From contig CAIYNT010000195.1 of NCBI GenBank assembly GCA_903927605.1, forward strand, positions 1 to 28,017: a DNA stretch of 28,017 nt, written 5' to 3'. Origin of the DNA: an uncultured Holophagaceae bacterium. GTDB lineage: Bacteria > Acidobacteriota > Holophagae > Holophagales > Holophagaceae. The translations under genes were made by a program, and so were the position numbers. Positions 17,990 through 27,665 of this stretch are shown piece by piece. Each line of letters starts with the position of its first letter. The stretch's first letter is position 1. The notes under the pieces are model-generated. The model was not told the DNA's origin. It saw only the letters and a list, made by a program, of their open reading frames with translations, and ran no database searches.

Positions 17990-18008
17990 ATGGATCGACG
18001 AGATCCAT
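17990..18008. promoter_or_regulatory. 7-bp palindrome in the leader of the response regulator gene
   Basis: ATGGATC-GACGA-GATCCAT is a perfect inverted repeat between folD and the response regulator, 45 bases before the latter's start. It could be an operator or a leader hairpin; nothing further supports either. Confidence 0.3.
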
Positions 18009-18053
18009 GGTGCGGCTCACCCGGTTGCGGTCATGCTTCCAAAGAGATCCCCG

Positions 18054-18431
18054 ATGACAACGCTCCTGCTGGTCGAAGACAACGAGATGAATCGGGACGC
18101 GATCTCGCGTCTGCTGGGAAGGCGCGGGTTCACGGTGATCACGGCGGAGGATGGCGAGCAGGGTCTGCAGCTATGCCAGGACTCTTTGCCTGACCTGGTG
18201 CTCATGGATCTCGGTCTCCCCGGCATGGATGGGTTCGAGGCGACCCGGCAGATCAAGGCCGATCCCAGAACCGCGGGCATTCCCGTGGTAGCCCTGACTG
18301 CGCGAGCCCTGACCTCAGACCGGGAAGCCGCCTTGGCGGCAGGCTGCGACGACTACGACACCAAACCCGTGGACCTCGACAGGCTGATTTGCAAGGTCCG
18401 AAACCTGCTGGGCGACCCGGCGATGGGTTAG
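18054..18431 (+). CDS. Single-domain response regulator (CheY/DivK-like receiver)
   Basis: The 125-residue protein is a bare receiver domain. The acidic pocket is LLVEDNEMNRD with Glu8 and Asp9, the phosphoacceptor is Asp52 in LVLMDLGLPGMDG, and the switch residues are Thr82 (ALTARA) and Lys104 (DTKPVD). There is no output domain, so it acts by protein contact or in a phosphorelay. The EDNEMNRD block is typical of receivers paired with hybrid histidine kinases and of DivK-type regulators. No kinase is adjacent. The start is uncertain: ATG 18054 (preceded by a weak AGAG) gives the standard N-terminus, and an in-frame ATG at 18033 would add seven residues. Its stop overlaps the convergent dehydrogenase stop. 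Confidence 0.93.
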   Translation: MTTLLLVEDNEMNRDAISRLLGRRGFTVITAEDGEQGLQLCQDSLPDLVLMDLGLPGMDGFEATRQIKADPRTAGIPVVALTARALTSDREAALAAGCDDYDTKPVDLDRLICKVRNLLGDPAMG

Positions 18432-19186
18432 GGACAGAGCCCTCCATCCACGTTGATGATCTGGCCACTCATGTAGCTCGCCCAGTCGGAGCAGAGGAAA
18501 GCCACCACGCCCGCCACCTCCTCGGGCTCACCTTCTCGTTTGAGAATGGTCGGCGCGAGCAACTCCCGGCGAATCTCATCGGGCACGTCCTGGGTCAGTT
18601 CCGTGTGGATGAGGCCGGGGTTCACGGCGTTCACCAGGACGCCGAACGGCGCCATCTCCCGGGCCAGGCTTTTGGTCAGGGCGATCACCGCGCCCTTGCT
18701 GGCTCCGTAGTTGGTCTGGCCTGCCATTCCGATAATGCCTGTGGGGCTCACGATATTGACGATGCGGCCCCACTTGCGGGCCATCATGCCGCGTACGAAG
18801 GCTTTGGTGGCGTAGACCGTGCCCCGGAGGTTCACATTCATGACCTCCTCCCACTTCTCGTCGCCCATGAGGATGAAGGGCCCATCCCGCCGAGTACCTA
18901 CGTTGTTCACGAGAATGTCCACCGGGCCGAGTTCAGCTTTCACGCGATCAGCGGCCGAGTCCAGTTCCGCCTTCACCCGCACGTCTGCGAGTACCACCAT
19001 GGAGCGACGGCCTATTGCGCGAACCTCCGCTGCAACGGCCTCGGCCAAGTCCCGGTTCTTCTGCCCGTGGACCACCACGTCCGCCCCCCAGCGAGCAAGT
19101 TCGACGGCGATAGCACGCCCGATGCCGCGGGAGGACCCCGTGACGAAGGCGATGCGGCCGAGCAGGGGTGGGGTGGCGAAGGGCAT
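18428..19186 (-). CDS. Short-chain dehydrogenase/reductase (FabG-like)
   Basis: The 252-residue NAD(P)-dependent oxidoreductase has the cofactor-binding TGSSRGIG (residues 16-23), NNVG (94-97, where NNAG is more usual), Asn118, and the catalytic Ser147, Tyr160 and Lys164 (YGASK). The C-terminal block INVDGGLCP is typical of the family. These features fit the classical FabG-like group, but the substrate could be a 3-oxoacyl carrier, a sugar or a small ketone. The ATG at 19186 is chosen because it gives the standard short lead to the first beta strand; longer in-frame starts add unrelated sequence. It is divergent from the carbinolamine dehydratase gene with only 46 bp between starts, and overlaps the response regulator stop at its 3' end. 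No fatty-acid synthesis genes are nearby. Confidence 0.9.
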   Translation of the reverse strand: MPFATPPLLGRIAFVTGSSRGIGRAIAVELARWGADVVVHGQKNRDLAEAVAAEVRAIGRRSMVVLADVRVKAELDSAADRVKAELGPVDILVNNVGTRRDGPFILMGDEKWEEVMNVNLRGTVYATKAFVRGMMARKWGRIVNIVSPTGIIGMAGQTNYGASKGAVIALTKSLAREMAPFGVLVNAVNPGLIHTELTQDVPDEIRRELLAPTILKREGEPEEVAGVVAFLCSDWASYMSGQIINVDGGLCP

Positions 19187-19232
19187 GGCACAACTCGAAG
19201 ACAACGGATTAGGATGCACCAGGGGGGTAAGC

Positions 19233-19541
19233 ATGTCCAAGGATCTGGTTAGTCCTGACGTCATGGAGGCCTTCCTGAATACGCATTCGGACTGGGTGGC
19301 CCAGGGTGACTCCCACGGACTCACCCTTCGCCGACGCTATGCTTTCTCTGCCTATCCCCGGGGCCTTGGCTTCGTGGTCGCAGCGGCTGAACATGCCGAG
19401 AAAGTGGATCACCATCCCGACCTTACCCTCGGCTACCGCTGGGTCGTGGCCGTTCTCACCACCCATGTCAGCCGCGGCGTCACCCAGCGGGACCTGGATC
19501 TGGCCGAGGTGCTGGATCAGCTGTACCAGGAACACATCTAG
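19233..19541 (+). CDS. phhB: Pterin-4a-carbinolamine dehydratase
   Basis: The 102-residue protein dehydrates 4a-hydroxytetrahydrobiopterin, the by-product of phenylalanine hydroxylase, so the pterin can be reduced and reused. The signature is clear: Glu56-x3-His60-His61-Pro62 (AEKVDHHPDLTL), then Tyr68, Trp70 and His78 (WVVAVLTTH), and acidic residues in TQRDLDLAE. The length is normal for the family. The ATG at 19233 follows an AGGGGGG site. Phenylalanine hydroxylase is not in the window, but hpd lies 8 kb away. Homologues also occur in molybdopterin or DCoH-type roles, so the pathway assignment is inference. The TAG stop lies at the junction with the hairpin element that begins at 19540. 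Confidence 0.93.
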   Translation: MSKDLVSPDVMEAFLNTHSDWVAQGDSHGLTLRRRYAFSAYPRGLGFVVAAAEHAEKVDHHPDLTLGYRWVVAVLTTHVSRGVTQRDLDLAEVLDQLYQEHI

Positions 19542-19774
19542 TGTGCTGGCCCTGAAATACATGGATCAAGGGGTGGATGGGCCAGCACACTTCCCCCAGC
19601 CAACGCTTGCGTTGTCTGGGATCTATGGTCATCGGGGCATGGCCCCTCTGGCGATCCGGTGCGCAGGCGCACCGGATCTGTCACCCCTTGGGGGCACTGT
19701 CATGCCCCCAAACCCCTGCCAAGTGTGGTGTCCCATTACTTCGGATGATCCAGCTTCTCGTGGGACACCACACT
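19540..19774. mobile_element. 235-bp hairpin-rich element with inverted hairpin ends (MITE-like)
   Basis: Five hairpins fill the gap between two convergent genes. The outer two are 13-bp (19540-19552/19579-19591) and 14-bp (19722-19735/19761-19774) perfect inverted repeats. The right hairpin, reverse-complemented, aligns with the left one: both start AGTGTG-x-TG-x-CCC, share TGGATCA in the loop and end CACACTT, so the element has ~54-bp inverted ends that each fold on themselves. Inside are an 11-of-12-bp stem (19595-19620), a perfect 12-bp stem (19653-19664/19667-19678) and a 9-bp stem (19688-19696/19703-19711). CTAG lies at both ends, compatible with TA-target duplication. The element supplies or abuts both neighbouring stop codons. 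There is no room for a transposase. Family not recognised; a structured RNA or a double terminator are alternatives. Confidence 0.6.
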
Positions 19775-21686
19775 AGGGCTTGCGAGGTTTTGGCTTCCCG
19801 GTCCGAGGCGCGGGTTTGCGGGTGGGCCGGTCTGTAGGCCCTTCCCGGCGCGGGCCGGCTGGACGGCCAGGTGAAGGGAAGCTGCGTCGGGGGCGTTCCT
19901 CCGTGTTCTCCTGGCGGGCCCGGGCCGGGCGATCACTGGGGCCCGAGGTGGAACGGGGTCCTGCATCGCCATCTTCGCGGCGGGGGCGGCTCGGGCGTTC
20001 GGCGGAACCGAAGGTGCGGCGAGGTCGCTCATCATCCTCGGCCCGACGAGGACGGGCAGGGCGGTCAGGTCCTGAAGCGGAGCGGGGTCTGGTTCCGCCA
20101 TCTTCCCCCCTGGGCCGGGCCGGTCCACCGACGGAGCCGAAGGTACGTCGGGGCCGTTCCTCGCCCTCATCGCGGCGCGGACGAGTGGGGCGGTCACCGG
20201 TTCCAGGTGCAGTTCGCGGGCGCGTGTCACCATCCTCGCGTCTCGGTCGGGCCGGACGATCGGTGGAGCCGAAGGCACGACGGGGTCGCTCATCCCCATC
20301 ATCGCGGCGGGGACGGGTGGGACGATTGCTGGTGCCGGATGCGGGTCGGGGCCGTGCGTCGCCGTCTTCGCGACGGGACCGTGTCGGGCGCTCGGTGGAA
20401 CCGAAAGTGGGTCGGGGCTGTGCCTCGCCATCATCGCTGCGGGGACGAACAGGTCGTTCCTTGGGGCCTGAGGCGGAACGGGGTCTGGCCTCACCATCTT
20501 CACGATGAGGACGGGCCGGGCGATCCGTGGGACCGAAGGCACGACGCGGCCGTTGCTCGCCCTCATCGCGGCGGGGGCGTGGGGTCCTCTCGGGGGTTTC
20601 CTCACGGGTGTCAAAGCGCTTGGCGCGGGCCACGCGCTTGAGCTTGTGATCGCGGCTTTCGGTGGGCTGGAAGATGCCCTCCTCGCCTTTCACGCCAGTA
20701 GAGGCTCTGACGATGCGGGCCTGGTTGCGCAGGGCCTTCAGGGCCGCTTCCATGTCTGCGGGCATGGGGGCCGTGACCGTGACCTGCTCCTCAGTGACGG
20801 GGTGCTTGAAGCCGAGCAACTCGGCGTGGAGGGCCTGGCGATCCAGCAGGGGGCTCTCGACGCCGTAGACCTGATCGCCCAGCAGGGGGAAGCCGCGGTC
20901 CGCGAACTGCACGCGGATCTGGTTCCGGCGGCCGGTCTCCAGCTTGACTTCCACCACCGTATGGCCCGGCAGGCGTTCGATCACGCGGTAGTGGGTCACG
21001 GCCTCCTTCGCGCCCGCGGGCATGCGCTTGCCGCCGCCCGGGCCCTTACGGGCAGTGGCTACGGACATCTTCAGGGACTTGGCGTGCTCGATAAGATGCC
21101 CCGCCAGAGTGCCGCTGTTCTCGGGCAGTTCGCCCACCAGGATGGCAAAGTAGACCCGCTGGAGGCGGTGGAGCTCGAAGTGTTTCTTGAGGCCGTGGAG
21201 GGCCTCGGGGGTCTTGGCGAACACCAGCACGCCGCTGGTGAAGCGGTCGAGGCGGTGCACGATGAAAAGGTTGAACCGTTTGAAGCCCCGGCGCCGGTAC
21301 GACTCGGTGATGGCCTCGGCCAGGCTGGGCTCGCCCGCTTGTTCAGTCGGCACCGTGAGCAGTCCCGCCGGCTTGAACACGAAGAGCAGGTGAGTGTCTT
21401 CCCACAGGGTCTCATAGGGGCCCGCCTGGAGCTTGCGGGCCGGAGGCATCACTTCGTAGGTCTGCTCAGGATCAAAGGCCACTTTGACTGTATCGCCGGC
21501 TTTGAGCCGGTGGCCGTGCTTCTCGGAGATCTCGCCGTTTACGGTGACGCAACGGCAATCGATGAAACCCTTGGCCTGCCGGTGGCTGATGACCATGACC
21601 CGGTGCAACTCCGAAGCCAGTGCCGAGCCCTCGTGTTCCGCCTGCCACTCCCGTTCGATGCGTGCCATGGCGCCGCCCCCCGTCAT
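19773..21686 (-). CDS. RluA-family pseudouridine synthase with a long Arg/Pro repeat tail
   Basis: The 637-residue protein has an N-terminal S4-type RNA-binding domain (VMVISHRQAKGFIDCRCVTV to LKAGDTVKVAF). The catalytic domain follows, with the RluA motif VHRLDRFTSGVLVFAKT (catalytic Asp147) and later ETGRRNQIRVQFADRGFPL. It should isomerise uridines in rRNA or tRNA. After about residue 345 the rest is a low-complexity tail made of about eleven 22-residue repeats, ending in GKPKPRKP; most family members stop where the tail begins. The tail is strongly charged and surely disordered. The start is ATG 21686 or ATG 21668; an upstream TTG (21704) is less likely. The stop codon lies in the right arm of the hairpin element at 19540-19774. 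The target base is unknown. Confidence 0.92.
   Translation of the reverse strand: MTGGGAMARIEREWQAEHEGSALASELHRVMVISHRQAKGFIDCRCVTVNGEISEKHGHRLKAGDTVKVAFDPEQTYEVMPPARKLQAGPYETLWEDTHLLFVFKPAGLLTVPTEQAGEPSLAEAITESYRRRGFKRFNLFIVHRLDRFTSGVLVFAKTPEALHGLKKHFELHRLQRVYFAILVGELPENSGTLAGHLIEHAKSLKMSVATARKGPGGGKRMPAGAKEAVTHYRVIERLPGHTVVEVKLETGRRNQIRVQFADRGFPLLGDQVYGVESPLLDRQALHAELLGFKHPVTEEQVTVTAPMPADMEAALKALRNQARIVRASTGVKGEEGIFQPTESRDHKLKRVARAKRFDTREETPERTPRPRRDEGEQRPRRAFGPTDRPARPHREDGEARPRSASGPKERPVRPRSDDGEAQPRPTFGSTERPTRSRREDGDARPRPASGTSNRPTRPRRDDGDERPRRAFGSTDRPARPRREDGDTRPRTAPGTGDRPTRPRRDEGEERPRRTFGSVGGPARPRGEDGGTRPRSASGPDRPARPRRAEDDERPRRTFGSAERPSRPRREDGDAGPRSTSGPSDRPARARQENTEERPRRSFPSPGRPAGPRREGPTDRPTRKPAPRTGKPKPRKP
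19800..20585 (-). repeat. Tandem 66-bp coding repeats in the pseudouridine synthase tail
   Basis: About eleven to twelve units of 22 codons encode variants of RPRREDGDxRPRxxxGxxxRP. Units alternate between a DE-GEERPRRxFG form and an ED-GDxRPRxxSG form, giving a 132-bp higher-order period. Units differ by several substitutions, so the expansion is not recent. Start and end are approximate. Confidence 0.85.
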
Positions 21687-21742
21687 CGCCCCGCGTCCTT
21701 GCAAACGCCAAGCGGACAGTTAGAAGAACACGAAATGCTATT

Positions 21743-21794
21743 CCCACCTAACAAAATGGGGAGCGGTGCCACTCCCCATTTTGCTAGGGGTGGG
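21743..21794 (-). terminator. Long hairpin terminator between the M16 peptidase and pseudouridine synthase genes
   Basis: CAAAATGGGGAG (21752-21763) and CTCCCCATTTTG (21772-21783) are perfect 12-bp arms around an eight-base loop. After one mismatch the stem extends with CCCACCTA (21743-21750) and TAGGGGTGGG (21785-21794). It lies just past the M16 stop on the minus strand. The AAAA/TTTT at the stem base would let it work in either direction. Confidence 0.65.
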
Positions 21795-21798
21795 ATAC

Positions 21799-24603
<2,805 letters not shown>

Positions 24604-24862
24604 GGCGCCTCCAGGTTGGGAAAGATCCCTTGCGGGAAGGCCAACAGGTTACTGGAGTTGCCAGGCCAGGGCTACCCGTCCATCGAGACCGCAGTGCTTC
24701 TTCTCAGCACGGCTGACGGCTGACGGTGAGTTCCCCCATTGAAGGAAAGCCCACATTCCGATCCGGCGATCAAACAGAAGCAACCGCCCTATGGGAAACC
24801 TGGTTCTTTTCATGGCGACCTCAGCTTGGCGGACTTAGCATGGAGGCGCTGCGAGGTCTCCC

Positions 24863-26188
24863 ATGCTGGGAAGCCGCGGAACGATAGGGAAGCTTCTGCT
24901 TTGCCTCACCTTCAGCCTGCTGGCCTCTGGGCCCGGCTGGACGGAGGGAGAGGCGGTTGATAAGGTGTGCGTGGCGCGGGTCCAGGGGACCATCGGACCT
25001 GCCACAGCGAGCTACCTTGGCCGGGCGATCGGCGAGGCCTCCGGTCAGCAGGCACAGTGTCTTGTCATCGAGCTCGACACGCCCGGCGGCCTCCTCGATT
25101 CCACCAAAGAGATCATCCAGAGTTTTCTCCGCTCGCCGGTTCCCACGGTCGTGTACGTATCGCCTCCGGGTGCCTGGGCGGGCAGCGCCGGCTGTTTCAT
25201 CACCATGGCCGCGGACGTGGCGGTCATGGCGCCCACCACCAGCATCGGTGCGGCCCATCCGGTCGGGATCAGCCCCGGAAGTGACAAGCAGGACGACACC
25301 ATGAAGCAGAAGTTGGAGAACTTCTCCTCCAGCTACATCGAGGCGGTCGCCACCAAACATCACCGCAACGCGGAGTGGGCCCGAGCTTCCGTGCGTGAAA
25401 GTGCCGCCATCACGTCCGACAAGGCGCTGGAACTGAACGTGATCGATCTCATCGCCAACGATCTGCCCGACCTGCTGAGGCAGATCGATGGACGCCGGGT
25501 GAACGGCAGGACGCTCAAGACCGCCCGAGCCTCCCTCATCGATATTCCGATGACCTTCCAGGAGAAGGCGTTCCAGATTATCGCCCACCCGCAGGTCATG
25601 CTGATCCTGATGCTGGTCGTCATGTACGGCATCATCGGTGAATTGACCAGTCCCGGTGCGATCCTGCCCGGTGTGGCCGGATTGATCGCCCTGGTCCTGC
25701 TGTTGTATCTCGCGTCGATCCTGCCGATGAACATCGCCGGTCTGGCCCTGGTTGGCCTGGCGATCGCGTTGTTCCTCATCGACGTCTTCGCTCCCACGCA
25801 CGGCGTGTTGACGGCCGGCGGCATCGTGGCGTTCTTCCTCGGAACCTTCATGTTGTTCGATCGGAGCGAGCCCTACCTGCGGTTATCGATGGTGTGGATC
25901 CTTCCCTCGACCATTGTGACGGCCCTGTTCTTCCTGTTCATCGTCGGGGCAGGCATCCGCGCCCAGCGGCTGCCTGCGAAGACTGGCGCAGAGACGATGA
26001 TCGGCCAGACGACCATCGCCACGGAGCGCATCGATGCCGCAGGCGGCAGGGTGTTCATCGAGGGCGAATATTGGAATGCGGTGAGTTTTGAACCCGTCGA
26101 GACAGGGCAGGCCGTCGAAATAACGGCCAGGGATGGCTTGACCTTGAAGGTGCAACCAGCCACCGCACAGAAGGAGGTACGGCCATGA
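24863..26188 (+). CDS. NfeD/ClpP-class membrane serine protease
   Basis: The 441-residue protein has a signal peptide (about residues 8-24) and a ClpP-like protease domain. Its probable catalytic Ser108 is in GAWAGSAGC, and the probable partner Lys150 (in DTMKQKLENF) is placed by alignment from memory with Pyrococcus PH1510 (Ser97/Lys138). Four or more membrane helices follow (from about residue 240 to 370), and then a C-terminal OB-like NfeD domain (GAETMIGQTTIATERIDAAG to VKVQP-like end). PH1510-type proteases cleave the C-terminal region of stomatins. The gene is followed at a 4-bp overlap (ATGA) by a slipin gene, the conserved protease/stomatin operon. The ATG at 24863 has GAGGT five bases upstream. 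It probably acts in membrane quality control; its own substrate is inferred. Confidence 0.94.
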   Translation: MLGSRGTIGKLLLCLTFSLLASGPGWTEGEAVDKVCVARVQGTIGPATASYLGRAIGEASGQQAQCLVIELDTPGGLLDSTKEIIQSFLRSPVPTVVYVSPPGAWAGSAGCFITMAADVAVMAPTTSIGAAHPVGISPGSDKQDDTMKQKLENFSSSYIEAVATKHHRNAEWARASVRESAAITSDKALELNVIDLIANDLPDLLRQIDGRRVNGRTLKTARASLIDIPMTFQEKAFQIIAHPQVMLILMLVVMYGIIGELTSPGAILPGVAGLIALVLLLYLASILPMNIAGLALVGLAIALFLIDVFAPTHGVLTAGGIVAFFLGTFMLFDRSEPYLRLSMVWILPSTIVTALFFLFIVGAGIRAQRLPAKTGAETMIGQTTIATERIDAAGGRVFIEGEYWNAVSFEPVETGQAVEITARDGLTLKVQPATAQKEVRP

Positions 26189-26952
26189 ACGAATTCCTGA
26201 TTCACATCGGGCCCTGGGCCTTCATCATCCTGCTGCTGGGGGCGATCACCCTGCCGCAGATGGCCCGCATCCTCCGCGAGTACGAGCGGGGGGTGATCTT
26301 CCGCTGGGGCAAGCTCAAGGGCGCCAAAGGTCCCGGATTGATCTTCCTGATCCCCTTCATCGACCGCATGGTGAGGATGGACCTGCGCGTGGTCACCATC
26401 GATGTCCCCAAGCAGGAGATCATGACCCGCGACAACGTCCCGGCGACCGTGGATGCCGTGGTCTATTTCCGGGTCGTGGACCCGCAAGCGGCCGTGGTGA
26501 AGGTCGAGAACTTCCTCAAGGCGTCATCCCTGATCGCGCAGACCACGCTGCGCAAGGTGCTCGGCCAATCGGAACTGGATGAACTGCTGGCACACCGCGA
26601 GAAGATCAACCTCCAGCTGCAGGAGATCATCGACCGCCAGACCGACCCCTGGGGCGTGAAGGTGAGCATGGTGGAGGTGCGCGATGTGGTCCTGCCCGAC
26701 GGGATGAAACGGGCCATGGCCAAGCAGGCTGAAGCCGAACGCGAGCGGCGGGCCAAGGTGGTCAATGCCGAAGGCGAATTCCAGGCCGCCGAGAAGATGG
26801 TCCAGGCCGCCGCCATGATGGCCCAACAGCCCATTTCCCTCCAGTTGCGGTTCCTCCAGACCATGGTCGAGATCGCCAGTGAGCACAACACCACGACCTT
26901 CGTCCCGCTTCCCAGCGACCTGTTCGGTCCTTTCATGCGGAAGAGCAGCTAG
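26185..26952 (+). CDS. Slipin (stomatin-like SPFH/band 7 protein)
   Basis: The 255-residue protein has one N-terminal membrane segment (about residues 8-26) followed by an SPFH domain. Recognisable blocks are REYERGVIFRWGKLKGAKGP, GLIFLIPFIDRMVRMDLR, VPKQEIMTRDNVPATVDAVV and QTTLRKVLGQSELDELL. An Ala/Glu/Lys/Arg-rich coiled coil (KRAMAKQAEAERERRAKVVN) and a short hydrophobic C-terminal end follow. Slipins assemble into ring or cage oligomers in membranes. The C-terminal region FVPLPSDLFGPF is the kind of segment the partner NfeD protease cuts in archaea. It is translated by overlap from the protease gene. The convergent DNA-glycosylase-like gene ends 21 bp downstream, without an obvious terminator. 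Confidence 0.95.
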   Translation: MNEFLIHIGPWAFIILLLGAITLPQMARILREYERGVIFRWGKLKGAKGPGLIFLIPFIDRMVRMDLRVVTIDVPKQEIMTRDNVPATVDAVVYFRVVDPQAAVVKVENFLKASSLIAQTTLRKVLGQSELDELLAHREKINLQLQEIIDRQTDPWGVKVSMVEVRDVVLPDGMKRAMAKQAEAERERRAKVVNAEGEFQAAEKMVQAAAMMAQQPISLQLRFLQTMVEIASEHNTTTFVPLPSDLFGPFMRKSS

Positions 26953-26973
26953 GAAAGTTGCGCCATCAACCGG

Positions 26974-27576
26974 TCATTCCGTGAGGAGGGCCTGAAGGTT
27001 TTCTTGCCAGCCCGCACGCAGATCCTCCAACCTCAGTCCCTTGCCCCGGTTGGGGGCTCCCTGCAAAAGCCCCTGGGCACTGGGGTGGGGGAGGGCGAGG
27101 AGATCGAACACCGGGGCCCCCTGCAGTCGTGAGAACACCCACTCGGCCCGCTTGCCGAAGGCGATGACGCGCAGGGGTGAGGTCCGGCCCGCCGCGGCCC
27201 GGGTGAGTTCTACCCTCAGCCGTTCCAGGTTGGCGGGGGTCAGCAGGTCCTGGTTTGAGGGCGCGTGGAAGTGGTCACCATCCTTCGTGGGACAGGCGGG
27301 GTAGGCATTGCTGAGGGCCGTGCCATGCAGGCGAGGCAGCAGGCCCAGGGTCCTGAACCTCGCGCCATCCCAATCCTCCCATGCGGCTGTCGGAACCTCG
27401 GCCCGGTCGGTGGCCACCAGGGCCCGGAAGACCGTGATGCCCGCGCCATCACCCCAGAAGGGGATGCCGGACTGGTCCGCGCCTCGCGGCCCCGGCGCTT
27501 CGCCGAAGAGCATCACCGACACTGGACCCGAGTCCGGGAACAGGGCGGGGACGGGGTGGCCGTGGATGCGGGGCAT
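26974..27576 (-). CDS. Uracil-DNA glycosylase superfamily protein
   Basis: The 200-residue protein has the first superfamily motif GEAPGPRGADQSGIPFWGDG (about residues 25-44) and the second motif as PHPSAQGLL (His164-Pro-Ser). These two lie at the spacing expected of family 4/5-like uracil-DNA glycosylases that excise uracil from DNA. The iron-sulfur cysteines of family 4 are missing: only one cysteine (NAYPACPTKDG, about Cys95) is seen. It may therefore be a divergent, cluster-free member or a related nucleic-acid enzyme. The length is normal. The start at 27576 gives a natural N-terminus. Activity is not certain because the catalytic acid cannot be assigned by eye. Confidence 0.8.
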   Translation of the reverse strand: MPRIHGHPVPALFPDSGPVSVMLFGEAPGPRGADQSGIPFWGDGAGITVFRALVATDRAEVPTAAWEDWDGARFRTLGLLPRLHGTALSNAYPACPTKDGDHFHAPSNQDLLTPANLERLRVELTRAAAGRTSPLRVIAFGKRAEWVFSRLQGAPVFDLLALPHPSAQGLLQGAPNRGKGLRLEDLRAGWQENLQALLTE

Positions 27577-27665
27577 GTCTCCAGCCTGAAGGTTGAGGAA
27601 GCCCCTTGTCCAGCGGGCGGTCTCGCGTCAGCGTGAGGGTGGCAAACATGCTGCGGGAGGATCCC

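Noticed and set aside
19540..19774. Integron attC site
   Set aside because: The core GTTRRRY/RYYYAAC boxes of attC are absent and no integrase or cassette is nearby.
19800..20585. CRISPR array
   Set aside because: The 66-bp repeats are contiguous, imperfect and in frame with a protein; there are no unique spacers and no cas genes.
24739..24960. Small plus-strand open frame ahead of the NfeD gene
   Set aside because: It overlaps the signal peptide of the confidently identified protease in another frame and has no ribosome binding site or recognisable features.
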